Counted from the first letter of the stretch, positions 8,657 through 17,738 are shown. The stretch is DNA of 64,000 nt from Paeniglutamicibacter antarcticus (GCF_900010755.1 NZ_CZJT01000103.1:186001-250000), one strand, 5' to 3'. Numbers and translations are program-made. Notes: generated by a model from the sequence alone, not told the origin.

Positions 8657-10839
8657 CGGCTGCCGGCTTCCCGGGCAGCACGGGAGATCCGGTACCTGCT
8701 CAGCACGTACCGGCCCGGGCCGGAGAGCAACCCGCGCCGGTGCTCGCGCACCAGGTCCTTGGGCCACGGCGGCAGGCCGGCAACCGCCGGCGGACGCAGC
8801 ACCCTGGCGGCCCGCGCCTGCAGGGATGCTGCATTCAGGGCCAGGACCAGGACCATGCGCGGGTCGCGCAGCAGGCAACGGGTCAGGTGCGCCCCGAGCC
8901 CGGCCCCGTACCCGTAGACCTGGCGCCGCAGGGCAGCGTATTCGCGGTGGTGCGGATGCAGCACTATCGCCGCCGGCTCATAGACCAGCCGGTGCCCGGA
9001 ATTCAGTACATCGTAGAAGGCAGCCAGGTCATCTCCGCCCATCGCCACTGTGCCGGTGCCCAAGGCCGTCTCGAAGCCGCCGGCATCGTGCAGGTACCGG
9101 ACCCGGAAAGCCATATTGGCCCCGGAACCGCAGGCCCCGGAGGCATATGGCAGCAGCGGGTGCTCGCCGTCCTTGTGCGAGGGGTCAAACACCCGGCGGT
9201 GCAGCCCCTTGTCGTAGGTCTCGTTGCCTTCGACCCATTGCTGGGGCAGCGTTTCGAGTTCACGTGGCGCGATCATGCCGGTCACGCACACAGCCTGCGC
9301 ATCCTCGGCAAAGACCCGCCCGAGCCGCTCCAGCCAACGCCGGTCAACCAGGACGTCGTCGTCGGTGAAGGCAACGATGTCGGTGTCGATGTGGGGCAGC
9401 GCCGCGTTATGGGCATGTGCCAACCCCGGCCGGTCCTCACGGACATAGACCAGGCGCGGGTCCTGCGCGGTGCGAAGCGCCATCAGCTCGGCGGTCTGGT
9501 TGTCGGAGGGGGCGTTATCCACCACGATGATGCGTTGCGGTGCCTCGGTGCCGGCAAGCACCGAACCCAGGCATTCGACCAGCTGCCCCGGGCGGTTGCG
9601 CGTGGCAATGACCACGGTGGCCGGAATCGCTGCGGCCGGTGCCGCCGTGGCCGGGCCTTCGGGACGGGGTTCGGCCGCACCCGCCAGATGGGTGTCTGCG
9701 GCCAGGCGGTGGCGGACCAGCTCGGGCGTGAGGGTTTCCTCCCCGGCAAGCTCTATGCGCAGCTTGGTCAGCGGATTCCCGCCGCTGGTGACCAGGCACA
9801 ACGCGCTTCTGTGCGCGGCACCTGGATCCAAGGATTCCAACTCCTCGGCAGGATCCTGCAGGTCGAAGACAAGTGGCAGGACCGATGGCACCGCCGGCAG
9901 TTCCTCCTCGGCTCCACGGGAGCCGGCGAATCTCCCCTGCAGGAATCCGGCAGTGGTAAACGACAGGCCTGCCACGATCGCACCGGCCTTGGCCGGCCCC
10001 GAGAAGTCCAGGCGGAGTCCCGAGGCTAGATGACGCAGTACTCCTGCGGGCAGTGTCCTGCTCACGTAGGAGCGTTCGGTGGAAAGTGCCCGCGAGGGGC
10101 CCGCGGTACGTGCTACCCGCGCCTTGGAGAGGCCTTCTGCATGGGTCCTGGTGCGGAAGTAGGACCAGGTTGCCCGCTCTGCAGGGACCCGGTGGTGCAC
10201 GATGGCATCAGGTTCGTAGAGGAACACGCCATCGGGGAAACGCTTGGCGGCACGAATACACCACTCGGTCTCCTCGCACCCAGCAGCGCCTGCCGCGGTG
10301 CGGCCCAAACCGGTGTCGAAGCCACCCACTGTTTCCAGTGCTGTGCTTCGCATCGACATATTGCAGCCCATGAGGTTGCGCACCGCAGCGCGCTCCCCCG
10401 GCAAGCCGATGTAACTGCAGCCAACCACCCAGTCAAACTCCCCGGGCCACCAGGCAGGTTCCGCGCTCTCCCAGACGGGCACCGCGGTTCCGCCGACGCC
10501 CAGCACCCGAGGGTCCGTAAACGGCGCGGCTAGCCGCTCCAGCCAGTGCGGATCGGCGGTGGCGTCGTCATCAAGAAACACCACTATCTCGCCAGTGGCC
10601 ACGGCAATGGCCGTGTTCCGGGCTCCGGAAAGCCCGCGCGGGCCGGTGCTGGCGACCACGTCGACACCGTCGAATTCTTGCCGGGCCCGTTGCAGCAATT
10701 CCGGGTTGTGGTCAACCACGACCACCAGCTGGTCAGTTGGCGTGCTTTGGCCCCGGACCGAGGCCACGGACGCCACCAGGTCTTCCCAGCGCAGCTCGGT
10801 GTATGTACAGATCACGACCGAAGTCGTAACGGGGTTCAT
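8653..10839 (-). CDS. Tandem two-domain family 2 glycosyltransferase
   Basis: The 728-residue protein carries two GT-A (GT2) domains. The first covers about 5-260 with SVVICTYTE and a metal-binding DDD at 90-92. The second covers about 405-690 with ATVVIATRNR and DDD at 493-495. A middle segment of about 120 residues links them. Two catalytic centres in one chain suggest two successive sugars or a repeating disaccharide added to a lipid-linked acceptor. The ATG overlaps the TGA of the upstream GT2 gene (ATGA) and the stop overlaps the deacetylase start in the same way. Confidence 0.88.
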   Translation of the reverse strand: MNPVTTSVVICTYTELRWEDLVASVASVRGQSTPTDQLVVVVDHNPELLQRARQEFDGVDVVASTGPRGLSGARNTAIAVATGEIVVFLDDDATADPHWLERLAAPFTDPRVLGVGGTAVPVWESAEPAWWPGEFDWVVGCSYIGLPGERAAVRNLMGCNMSMRSTALETVGGFDTGLGRTAAGAAGCEETEWCIRAAKRFPDGVFLYEPDAIVHHRVPAERATWSYFRTRTHAEGLSKARVARTAGPSRALSTERSYVSRTLPAGVLRHLASGLRLDFSGPAKAGAIVAGLSFTTAGFLQGRFAGSRGAEEELPAVPSVLPLVFDLQDPAEELESLDPGAAHRSALCLVTSGGNPLTKLRIELAGEETLTPELVRHRLAADTHLAGAAEPRPEGPATAAPAAAIPATVVIATRNRPGQLVECLGSVLAGTEAPQRIIVVDNAPSDNQTAELMALRTAQDPRLVYVREDRPGLAHAHNAALPHIDTDIVAFTDDDVLVDRRWLERLGRVFAEDAQAVCVTGMIAPRELETLPQQWVEGNETYDKGLHRRVFDPSHKDGEHPLLPYASGACGSGANMAFRVRYLHDAGGFETALGTGTVAMGGDDLAAFYDVLNSGHRLVYEPAAIVLHPHHREYAALRRQVYGYGAGLGAHLTRCLLRDPRMVLVLALNAASLQARAARVLRPPAVAGLPPWPKDLVREHRRGLLSGPGRYVLSRYRISRAAREAGSR

Positions 10840-11687
10840 ACATTTTCCGCCGACCGAGCAGTGTGTGCGACTCCAACCGTTGAACTCACGGCCGGACGCG
10901 GAACCCCCAGACCCGCGCGGGCACGTGTCAGGCCGCGGCGTTCGCGGTAGATGGTCCGCAGGACGCGTGCACCGTCCCTGAACGTATGGAGGTTGCTTTC
11001 CCCGTGGAGTCGAGGGCTTTCGAATGACGCTACCTCCACGACGCGCAGGCCAGCGGCCAAGGCGCGGATGTTCAGGAAGGTTTCAACCTCAAAACCGCCC
11101 ACCATTTTTCCTTCGAAGGCAGGAAGCACATGACGCCAGAAGGCCATGTAGCCGTAGCACAAATCGGAGTAGCGCCCGCCAAAGGCCATGCGAACCGCTT
11201 GGGTGAGTGCCAGGTTCCCGGCGGTTCGCAGTAAGGTCAGGTCGCTGCTGCCGCCACCCTGTACAAAACGTGAACCTTTGACAACGTCGGCTCCTGCTTG
11301 GAGCGAAGCAACAAAGACCACGATGTCCCCAACGTCCATGGAACCATCGGCATCCATCATCACAATGATGTCCCCACGAGCAGCTGCGAAGCCGGCCCAC
11401 AAGGCATATCCCTTGCCGCGGCGCTGCTCGAGCACAATCACGGCATCCGGGCGAAGTTCGCGGACGACGTCCAAGGTACCGTCGGTTGATTCCCCATCGA
11501 CAATGATCAGCTCGTCCACGATGGTTGGGATGGTTGGCAATACCTGGGCTAGGTTCATTGCTTCGTTGAGTGTCGGGATAATCAGGCTCACCTTGGGGCG
11601 GTCAGCCGGCAGGTAAATCATCGATGAAACGGTTTCGGTGTTTCCTATGAACTCTTGTAAATCCTCATGCTTGTTCATCAAAGTCAT
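10836..11687 (-). CDS. GT2 glycosyltransferase, DPM1/GtrB-like; first gene of the operon
   Basis: The 283-residue protein has a GT-A fold with SLIIPTLNEAMNL near residue 35, a DGESTDGT motif, RGKGYALWAGFAAARGD and the nucleotide-sugar-binding DADGSMD. This pattern matches the dolichyl/polyprenyl-phosphate sugar transferases, which load mannose or glucose onto a polyprenyl carrier. It has no GtrB-type C-terminal membrane pair. As the first gene it probably starts assembly by charging the lipid carrier. A GGGGGA ribosome site precedes the ATG; ATG codon 4 is an alternative start. Confidence 0.85.
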   Translation of the reverse strand: MTLMNKHEDLQEFIGNTETVSSMIYLPADRPKVSLIIPTLNEAMNLAQVLPTIPTIVDELIIVDGESTDGTLDVVRELRPDAVIVLEQRRGKGYALWAGFAAARGDIIVMMDADGSMDVGDIVVFVASLQAGADVVKGSRFVQGGGSSDLTLLRTAGNLALTQAVRMAFGGRYSDLCYGYMAFWRHVLPAFEGKMVGGFEVETFLNIRALAAGLRVVEVASFESPRLHGESNLHTFRDGARVLRTIYRERRGLTRARAGLGVPRPAVSSTVGVAHTARSAENV

Positions 11688-11704
11688 TTGGTTCCCCCAA
11701 GGGC

Positions 11705-11758
11705 TAGATCCATTGGATCTATTTGGTGAAAACTAACTTGAGCACTGCTACTGGTCAA
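11705..11758 (-). promoter_or_regulatory. Sigma70-type promoter and palindromic operator of the polysaccharide operon
   Basis: On the minus strand TTGACC (11753-11758) and TAGTTT (11730-11735) are separated by exactly 17 bp, a good vegetative-type promoter. Just downstream, where the first transcribed bases would be, lies a perfect palindrome TAGATCC-ATT-GGATCTA (11705-11721), a likely repressor site. The start codon of the first GT2 gene is at 11687. The promoter and operator are inferred from sequence only. Confidence 0.6.
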
Positions 11759-12695
11759 GCAAGTTGCTTTTTTGAATGTTCTGAATAGTCCTCCGGTGTA
11801 GTCACAAAGGCCATACCAAGTCGTCCGGTGCTCTCAAAAGTGCTCCCTCGATGTTTGTTTCACTTCGCAGTGATATGAGGCGGCGAAACCCGCCGCGGCC
11901 GACGGCCTCACATGCGCTCATGGGTGCTTCAGCTGTCGTTGGCTACAATCACGTCATCCCCTTAGCCCGAAGCCGGAAGGAGCCAGCGATTGCTGGGGGC
12001 CAACCATTTATGGTTGCCAACCGCCAGCTCCAGTCCCTTTGGAACAAGTTGTGCCCGCCGTTGAAAGCCAGGCCCGCTGCCGATCGGGGTCATGCAATCA
12101 TCAGTTCGAGCGCCGCTTGCTTATATCAAACATTAGGCATTTCCACCTACTCTACTCACGCGTAACGCATACCTAATTGCGGACCCTCGATTACTCGAAT
12201 TCAGGGAACGCGGCACTCACAAGTAACCGTTCAATTCAAGAGCGCCAACGTAATTTCCCGTGCCAATCTGACTCACCAAATTCCGCTCTGACCTGTTCCA
12301 GTGACATGTTGCAGTGACCTGCATATCGAATCCGTTGCACATTCGAGAACGCGAAAAACGCTGTCCAGTCACGTTTCAAGGCATACGTCACGATCGCTGA
12401 ACATGGTGCCAAAAGAATCGGGCGCGGAACGCCTATCGAATCCGCATTCCCCGAGACCCCCGACTTTGGGCCCGCTCGCTTCGGCGCATGATCAACACGT
12501 TGACCTCCAAACTGAATTTCGGCGACGAACCGGAAGGTTTCCTCAGTGAGAGTGCCGCCACTGCGTCGCGTAACCAAGCAGCATCCCGGCCTGGCGCTAT
12601 GCTTCCCATCCTGTTCGGCTGCTGCTGCGCACACATCACTGATGGCCGAGTCGTTCAGCATCCGACCGCTGGCGGGATGCTGGAACCAAATCCAC
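11759..12695. other. Gene-poor stretch, partly AT-richer than its surroundings
   Basis: About 0.94 kb between the polysaccharide promoter and the downstream end of a minus-strand DinB-fold gene. By eye it is richer in A and T than the flanks (most clearly 11720-11870 and 12110-12300). No frame shows a recognisable domain or a good ribosome site. A minus-strand open frame at 12236-12862 overlaps the neighbouring gene and has no recognisable family. The stretch may be the remnant of a decayed gene or an insertion boundary. Confidence 0.4.
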
Positions 12696-13379
12696 CTAGG
12701 ATCGGTTTTCGTCCGGCTGCCGGGGGTCTTCGGGCGTAGTGTCTTCCAGGCGATCCCGAAGAACCTGCACACCTGGACCCCGAAGCTCCTGAAGATAAGC
12801 TGTTCTCCCGGCCATCGCCATGACCAGGGAAAGGGTCGGCCCGGTAACCTGCGGCCCGGCACCAGCAGTGAACGGTCCGTCGTCCGCCGTCAGTAGAAGG
12901 CCTTTGGCATGCGTGCGGCTAGCCACCGCGAAGTCCCGGTGGGCGTAAAACTCGGCGACGGGCGTCAAGGCTTCAATACTCGGAACATGGGGAAGCCCCA
13001 GCGGGTGGCGGATGTCTTGGGCATGGACGACGACTTCCCCCAGATAGGCTGCGGTATCTGACGTTGGCGCAATGGTGGAGTTGATGATGGCACGAAACCG
13101 CTCAAGGGTTTCGGCCGGGGTGTCGCCGAGATTTTCCCGCAGGCGGTGCAGGTTGTGTACATCCGGCCGGAAACGCGCGCCGAGCATGCTGCGCAGCCAG
13201 CTCCGCTGGTTCAGACTGGCTGCGGCCGTCAGATGTGCCAGCACCTCCTCGACGTCCCATTGCCCACACAGGGTTTCGTGGTGCCATGCTTCGGGATCGA
13301 GACCTGCCAATTCCTCGGCGAGCGCGGCACGTTCAGCGTGTGCGAGAGTCCATAGGTGGGCTTTCGAAGTTTTCGCCAT
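12696..13379 (-). CDS. Mycothiol-dependent maleylpyruvate-isomerase-family protein (DinB-like)
   Basis: The 227-residue protein matches the actinobacterial TIGR03083/MDMPI N-terminal type. It has a four-helix DinB-like region with GQWDVEEVLAHLTA (metal-ligand His), a mid-protein YLGEVVVHAQDIRHPLG segment (more ligand His) and a C-terminal domain. Relatives bind a divalent metal and use mycothiol in isomerisation or detoxification; the substrate is unknown. The ATG at 13379 was chosen over a frame to 13475 because a CTGGAGA ribosome site lies just upstream. It is the first of three related genes in 5 kb. Confidence 0.78.
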   Translation of the reverse strand: MAKTSKAHLWTLAHAERAALAEELAGLDPEAWHHETLCGQWDVEEVLAHLTAAASLNQRSWLRSMLGARFRPDVHNLHRLRENLGDTPAETLERFRAIINSTIAPTSDTAAYLGEVVVHAQDIRHPLGLPHVPSIEALTPVAEFYAHRDFAVASRTHAKGLLLTADDGPFTAGAGPQVTGPTLSLVMAMAGRTAYLQELRGPGVQVLRDRLEDTTPEDPRQPDENRS

Positions 13380-14019
13380 CACATGTCTCCAGTGTCTCGG
13401 TTCCGTGGCTACGATCCTATGCCGCAGCGACGACAGTTTCAGGGAACCGCGACCGATCTGGTGGTTGGCTACCACTCGGCTACGGTTGCTTCACTCGTTC
13501 CGCCGGCTTTTTGATTTTGTGGCATAACCCTCGAAAGCCGATGAATCCTTCGATGCGTCCGATTGCTTGAATTCGCTCCGGTTGGACACATCGGTTGGGA
13601 ACCGAGTTTGCTGGAACAGAACGATGGCTGGACCGCCACCAAGCTTGAAGGCGAGAGATGTGCGGATAAGATTCGCGGAAAACTGGCGTACCAAGGCACC
13701 TGCCTTTGGCTGGTTCCACAGGCACACCCCTGGAGCAGGGCCATCACTCCCACTACGGCGCAACCCCAATTTTGGTGAATCGCATCCGGCGTGTTGGCGG
13801 AACCGGGCTCGAGCTCAACAGGCGGCACCCCTCGTGAGTCCGGCAAACCATGAACCGGGCGTCACCCAGCCAATCAACTCCTCATGTTGCGATCGGAGCT
13901 TTCGCAGGGCCTGTGCGCCCGCCAACATGCGGGATCGCCTCTTGCTTGGCCCGGCGCCGGTTGACCCCGCAGATCTCCCGCCGAAGGTTCCTGCGACCAG
14001 CAGGTGACCGGGGCCGAAG
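13380..14019. other. 640-bp stretch without a supportable gene
   Basis: Several short open frames occur on both strands, none with a recognisable domain, ribosome site or family-like composition. The stretch lies between the downstream end of the VOC gene and the upstream region of the DinB-like gene, and would contain the latter's promoter. No hairpin terminator is obvious. Confidence 0.4.
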
Positions 14020-14460
14020 TCAATTGACGCGTTCAGCCAAGGCCACGATGATTCCTTCCGGGCCGCGTACGTATGCCATTTTCCAGACACCCTCGTACTG
14101 GCCGATGCCACCGACCAGCCCATACCCTTGTGTGGCCAGTCGATCGACATGCCCTTGGAGATCCTCGACTTCGAAACTCAAGCTGCGCAGCCCGAGTTCG
14201 TTAGCCATGGCCGCCGGCGACCCAGGCTCTGATGAGGGCCGTACGAAGCTGGATAGCTCAACTCCAGTGCCTCCCCCCGGCGTTCGCAACATGGCAATCT
14301 CCGTCCGGGAATCGGGGATCGCCGTGACCGTGTCAATGAACTCGCCCTCCCAGAAGGTCCGACCCTCGAGCTCAAGGCCGAGTCCGACGAAGAACGCCGT
14401 GACCTTCTCAAGGTCCTGCACCGTGACGCCTACATGGTCAAACCGAATAATCCGCGACAT
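14020..14460 (-). CDS. VOC (glyoxalase/bleomycin-resistance) family protein
   Basis: The 146-residue protein has the paired beta-alpha-beta-beta-beta layout of the vicinal oxygen chelate superfamily. It starts with IIRFDHVGVTVQDLEKVTAFF (a His metal ligand) and shows LRSLSFEVEDLQGHVDRL and a C-terminal VRGPEGIIVALAE (a Glu ligand). Members include glyoxalase I, dioxygenases and resistance proteins; the specific substrate is unknown. The ATG at 14460 is preceded by GGAGG with good spacing, so it is preferred over a GTG at 14475 that contains the ribosome site. Confidence 0.82.
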   Translation of the reverse strand: MSRIIRFDHVGVTVQDLEKVTAFFVGLGLELEGRTFWEGEFIDTVTAIPDSRTEIAMLRTPGGGTGVELSSFVRPSSEPGSPAAMANELGLRSLSFEVEDLQGHVDRLATQGYGLVGGIGQYEGVWKMAYVRGPEGIIVALAERVN

Positions 14461-14821
14461 ACGCACAGCCTCCACTTGTTAGCATGCCATGGCCCGGAGT
14501 CGACTGTACGGTGGATCCGGATCACGGGGAAGGGTCAGCCGCCCCCAGCTGAATTGACCCGAGGCAACGGGGATTCCTGCGCGATGCTCCATATGCCAAA
14601 CCATGGTTCGGTGTCCGGAAACATCCGCAACCAAAACAGCAACCAGTCGGAAAGGTCATGTCCGGAGCGGCGATAGCCATCGGAGCTACAGGCGTGCTCG
14701 GGTTACTTGTCTACCATATTCAAACCGGCCTGATTGGATTTTTCCTCTAGTCCAGGGGGCAAGGAACAACCACCGGGCATGCCGATACCAGGGGCGAGCC
14801 AACAGGACTACACTCGGACGC
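14461..14821. other. 361-bp divergent intergenic region
   Basis: This region separates the minus-strand VOC gene from the plus-strand DinB-like gene and must hold the promoters of both. No clear -35/-10 pair or operator could be assigned by eye, and open frames here lack any recognisable domain. Confidence 0.35.
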
Positions 14822-15436
14822 ATGGGCACCTCATGGAGCGAATCCCAGCGGGCATTCACCGACGCCACTCACTGGTTTGTCCATACCTCCGCGCGTGTTG
14901 GAGCCCGATGGGACCGGCCCGGGCTCGGCGAATGGGACGTCCGCTCACTCGTCGGGCATACAAGCCGCGCACTTCTGACTCTCGAAATGTACTTGGCCCG
15001 TCCGGCCCAAACTGCCATGCTCAGATCCGCCGCGGATTACTTCCGCGCTGCCAGTGCACTTGCAACGGGCCCGGAGGTAGCAGCGCGCGGACGCGATGCC
15101 GGCATCGCGTTGGGGGTCGACCCGCAAAGCTCACTAGCGGCGATTGCGGCACGCGTGGTTCCGCTGATTCAAGCCAAGGACGGAACAGAGCTCTTAACAA
15201 CCCTCGCCGGTGGGATGCGGCTTCAGGATTACCTGCCCACACGCACCTTTGAATTGACGGTGCACACGGCCGATCTCGCCAGAGCGCTCGGTTTCCCCCT
15301 GGATCTCCCGGGCACGGCGGCCGCCGAAGCACTGCGCATCGTCTCGGAACTTGCCATACGTGAGGGTCACGCCGGGGCATTCCTGCTCGCGGCAACCGGT
15401 CGAACGGGGCTTCCCGCGGGCTTCACGGTGCTCTGA
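14822..15436 (+). CDS. Mycothiol-dependent maleylpyruvate-isomerase-family protein (second copy)
   Basis: The 204-residue protein has the DinB-like four-helix layout of the MDMPI family. GLGEWDVRSLVGHTSRALLTLEMYL gives the first ligand-His region (here GHTSR) and TRTFELTVHTADLARALG the second. Family members bind a metal and use mycothiol as cosubstrate. The ATG at 14822 begins the conserved region; the upstream in-frame extension has no family likeness. It differs clearly in sequence from the copies at 12696-13379 and 16987-17571, so it is an ancient paralogue rather than a fresh duplication. Confidence 0.75.
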   Translation: MGTSWSESQRAFTDATHWFVHTSARVGARWDRPGLGEWDVRSLVGHTSRALLTLEMYLARPAQTAMLRSAADYFRAASALATGPEVAARGRDAGIALGVDPQSSLAAIAARVVPLIQAKDGTELLTTLAGGMRLQDYLPTRTFELTVHTADLARALGFPLDLPGTAAAEALRIVSELAIREGHAGAFLLAATGRTGLPAGFTVL

Positions 15437-15755
15437 ATCCAAGCTCCCTGCCGAACACCCGTTGCCGAACGCTGCACTACAAGGCAAGGCCTCAATGCTG
15501 TCCGAAGGAACCACCGGCAGTGACATTTTTTGCTGTTGACCGCCAAGCCCCGCACCGGATCCCGGCTACGGGAAGAACACCCTCACCGAAGCGGGCTCAG
15601 CAATACGCCCAATGGTTTGGGGGGAAATATCGAGGGGGTGACACGTTCGTGAAATCGGCCGGACCGGGTACCCCGGAAAAACCTTCGACCTGTCCACTCC
15701 AGCGACGTGCTCTCCCCCGGCTATCGCTTTCATTGCTGATTCGCCGGGGGTCGTC
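15437..15755. other. 319-bp convergent intergenic region
   Basis: The 3-prime ends of the DinB-like gene (plus) and of the lactate dehydrogenase gene (minus) face each other here. No strong terminator hairpin or recognisable coding frame is visible. Confidence 0.35.
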
Positions 15756-16709
15756 CTACATGAATTGTTCAATGGACGAATGCAGCGCCTGCGCCGAGTG
15801 CTGCAGCAGTCCTTCTTCCCGGGCATCGAGGTGGGTGTCAAGGACTCGCTGCACCCCACCGGCACCCACTATCGAAGGAACGCTCAACGCCACCCCGTCT
15901 ATGCCGCGGTATGCGCGTAGGACGCTCGAGACCGGCAAGATACAGCGTTCGTCCTGTAGCACGGCCTCCACAATGCGGGCACCGGAAAGCCCGATCGCAT
16001 AGTTCGTGGCACCTTTTCCGGCGATGACCTTATATGCAGCATTCACAACATCATGGGTGAGTGTCTCAAGTCGCTCGCGGGGAAACAGCAATTGCCCCGC
16101 TACGTCTTTCCACTCCGAAAGCGGCGTCTGTCCAATGGTGGCTGTTGACCACAGCGGGAACTCCGTGTCGCCGTGTTCCCCGATAATCAACGCGTGCACC
16201 GACTGCGGAGCAACCTGGGCAATATCCGCCACCAGCCAGCGCAGCCGCGCCGAATCCAGCACTGTGCCAGAGCTGAAGATGCGTCCGGGAGGCAGGCCGG
16301 TAATGCGCTCGGCCACCGCTGTGAGCACGTCACACGGGTTGGTCACCAAGATGAAAACCGCGTGCGGTGCCAGTTCGACGAGCTTGGGCAACATGCTCTC
16401 CAGGATGCCCACGTTCACGCCCGCCAGTTCCAGCCTGGTCTGGCCCGGTTCCTGTTTGGCACCTGCTGTGATGACAACAACGTCTGAACCGGCGACAAGA
16501 CTGATGTCGTCGCCACCGGTGATGCTGGAGGATCCGGTGAACGGTGTGCCATGTGCGAGGTCAAGGACCTCGGCCTCTGCCTTGGCCCTGGCGATGTCAT
16601 AGAGCACGATTTCACGTGCCGAATTCCGGATGAGGGCCGCGTAGGCGAGCGAGGTGCCCACGCTACCGGCGCCAACGATGCTGAGCTTCGTGCTGCGAGG
16701 GAACGTCAT
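15756..16709 (-). CDS. ldh: L-lactate dehydrogenase
   Basis: The 317-residue enzyme interconverts pyruvate and L-lactate with NAD(H). It shows the Rossmann motif VGAGSVGTS (13-20), the substrate-loop QEPGQTR with Arg92 and a Gln at the position that discriminates lactate from malate dehydrogenases, LDSARLRW with Asp152 and Arg155, and the catalytic GEHGDTEFPLWS with His179. Length is normal. The ATG at 16709 is preceded by TGGGGAA, and MTFPRSTKLSIVGAGSVG fits the family start; a frame to 16793 lacks support. It stands alone between two mycothiol-type genes. Confidence 0.92.
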   Translation of the reverse strand: MTFPRSTKLSIVGAGSVGTSLAYAALIRNSAREIVLYDIARAKAEAEVLDLAHGTPFTGSSSITGGDDISLVAGSDVVVITAGAKQEPGQTRLELAGVNVGILESMLPKLVELAPHAVFILVTNPCDVLTAVAERITGLPPGRIFSSGTVLDSARLRWLVADIAQVAPQSVHALIIGEHGDTEFPLWSTATIGQTPLSEWKDVAGQLLFPRERLETLTHDVVNAAYKVIAGKGATNYAIGLSGARIVEAVLQDERCILPVSSVLRAYRGIDGVALSVPSIVGAGGVQRVLDTHLDAREEGLLQHSAQALHSSIEQFM

Positions 16710-16986
16710 GTTCCCCAGTATCCCGCCCGGCCTGCCGCCCATGAGATTATTTCCACTTGTTTCGCCACACATGACCGGGGCCCGGCAGACCACTTAGCGG
16801 TCCGTCGTTTCACCTGCAGGCCATGGCACGCCCATCATTCAGGGAGTCAACTTTGGTGGAAGGAATCGGGAATCGCCTCGATTATCCAAACCACGTGTGG
16901 CAGGCTGGGGCCAAAGCGCATGTGGCCCCCGCTGGGCGATTGATCCCAGGCATGGCGAACATCTTTTTCTGAGTCTTGGAGGCATC

Positions 16987-17571
16987 ATGAATCCACCGGA
17001 ACAACCTTCTGTCCAGGATCTTGCCCGGGCCTTGACGTCCGTCGGCGAATTGATCAAGGCGATTCGACAGGAGCAATGGACGGCACCCACTCCGTGTTCC
17101 AACTGGACGGTGCGTGAGCTGCTTGTGCATGTGGTGGGCATGAATCTGGTCTTCACCGCCATCATCAACGAACAAGAACCGCCTGTGCGTGGAGCCGATC
17201 CACTCGGTGAAGACCCGGCCGGAGACTATGCACACTCGGCGGCCTCCCTACTGGCTGCCTTTGAACGCCAGGGCGCACTTGAACGGGTCTACCGGGGGCC
17301 GTTGGGATCGGCCACCGGAGCGGATCGGCTACAGATTCGCCTCTATGATCTACTTGCACACGGATGGGACCTTGCCCAAGCCACCGGGCAACACCCCGAG
17401 CTGCCCGAAGACCTCGCCGAGAAGTCATTGGCATTCGCTCGAACCCAGCTCGAGGGGCAGCCACGCACCGGCCGGTTTGACCCCATCCAGCCCGTTGCAG
17501 CGGATGCGCCAGCTATCGATCGACTGGCAGCTTTCCTGGGCCGTCGCATCGGAGACGAAACCACATCCTAG
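16987..17571 (+). CDS. TIGR03086-type DinB-like metal-binding protein (third mycothiol-type paralogue)
   Basis: The 194-residue protein begins QPSVQDLARALTSVGELIKAIRQEQWTAPTPCSNWTVRELLVHVVG, the hallmark of the TIGR03086 subfamily (PTPCxxWxVRELxxHV, ligand His). A later YDLLAHGWDLAQATGQ supplies the second His region. The subfamily is actinobacterial and uncharacterised but related to mycothiol-dependent isomerases. A good TTGGAGG ribosome site sets the ATG at 16987. It is divergent from the lactate dehydrogenase gene. Confidence 0.82.
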   Translation: MNPPEQPSVQDLARALTSVGELIKAIRQEQWTAPTPCSNWTVRELLVHVVGMNLVFTAIINEQEPPVRGADPLGEDPAGDYAHSAASLLAAFERQGALERVYRGPLGSATGADRLQIRLYDLLAHGWDLAQATGQHPELPEDLAEKSLAFARTQLEGQPRTGRFDPIQPVAADAPAIDRLAAFLGRRIGDETTS

Positions 17572-17738
17572 ATAATCCCCCCAAGGAGCTACTGCGGCTT
17601 TCCGTCTCGGGGATGCAATTGACGCGCGGCAGCAACGCCACCTTCCTTCCCTCGAATGCCGTGGATTCCAGTCATGGCATGGAAGAATCGCTGCATGGCC
17701 ACCGTTGGCCGCCGAACATCAACTGGGGAGAAATACAC

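Noticed and set aside
12236..12862. Minus-strand open frame of 208 codons
   Set aside because: It overlaps the 3-prime end of the supported gene at 12696-13379, lacks a ribosome site and shows no recognisable domain; it is mentioned only as possible debris.
13469..13846. Short minus-strand frames that could be a transposase remnant
   Set aside because: No DDE, HTH or terminal inverted repeat is visible around them.
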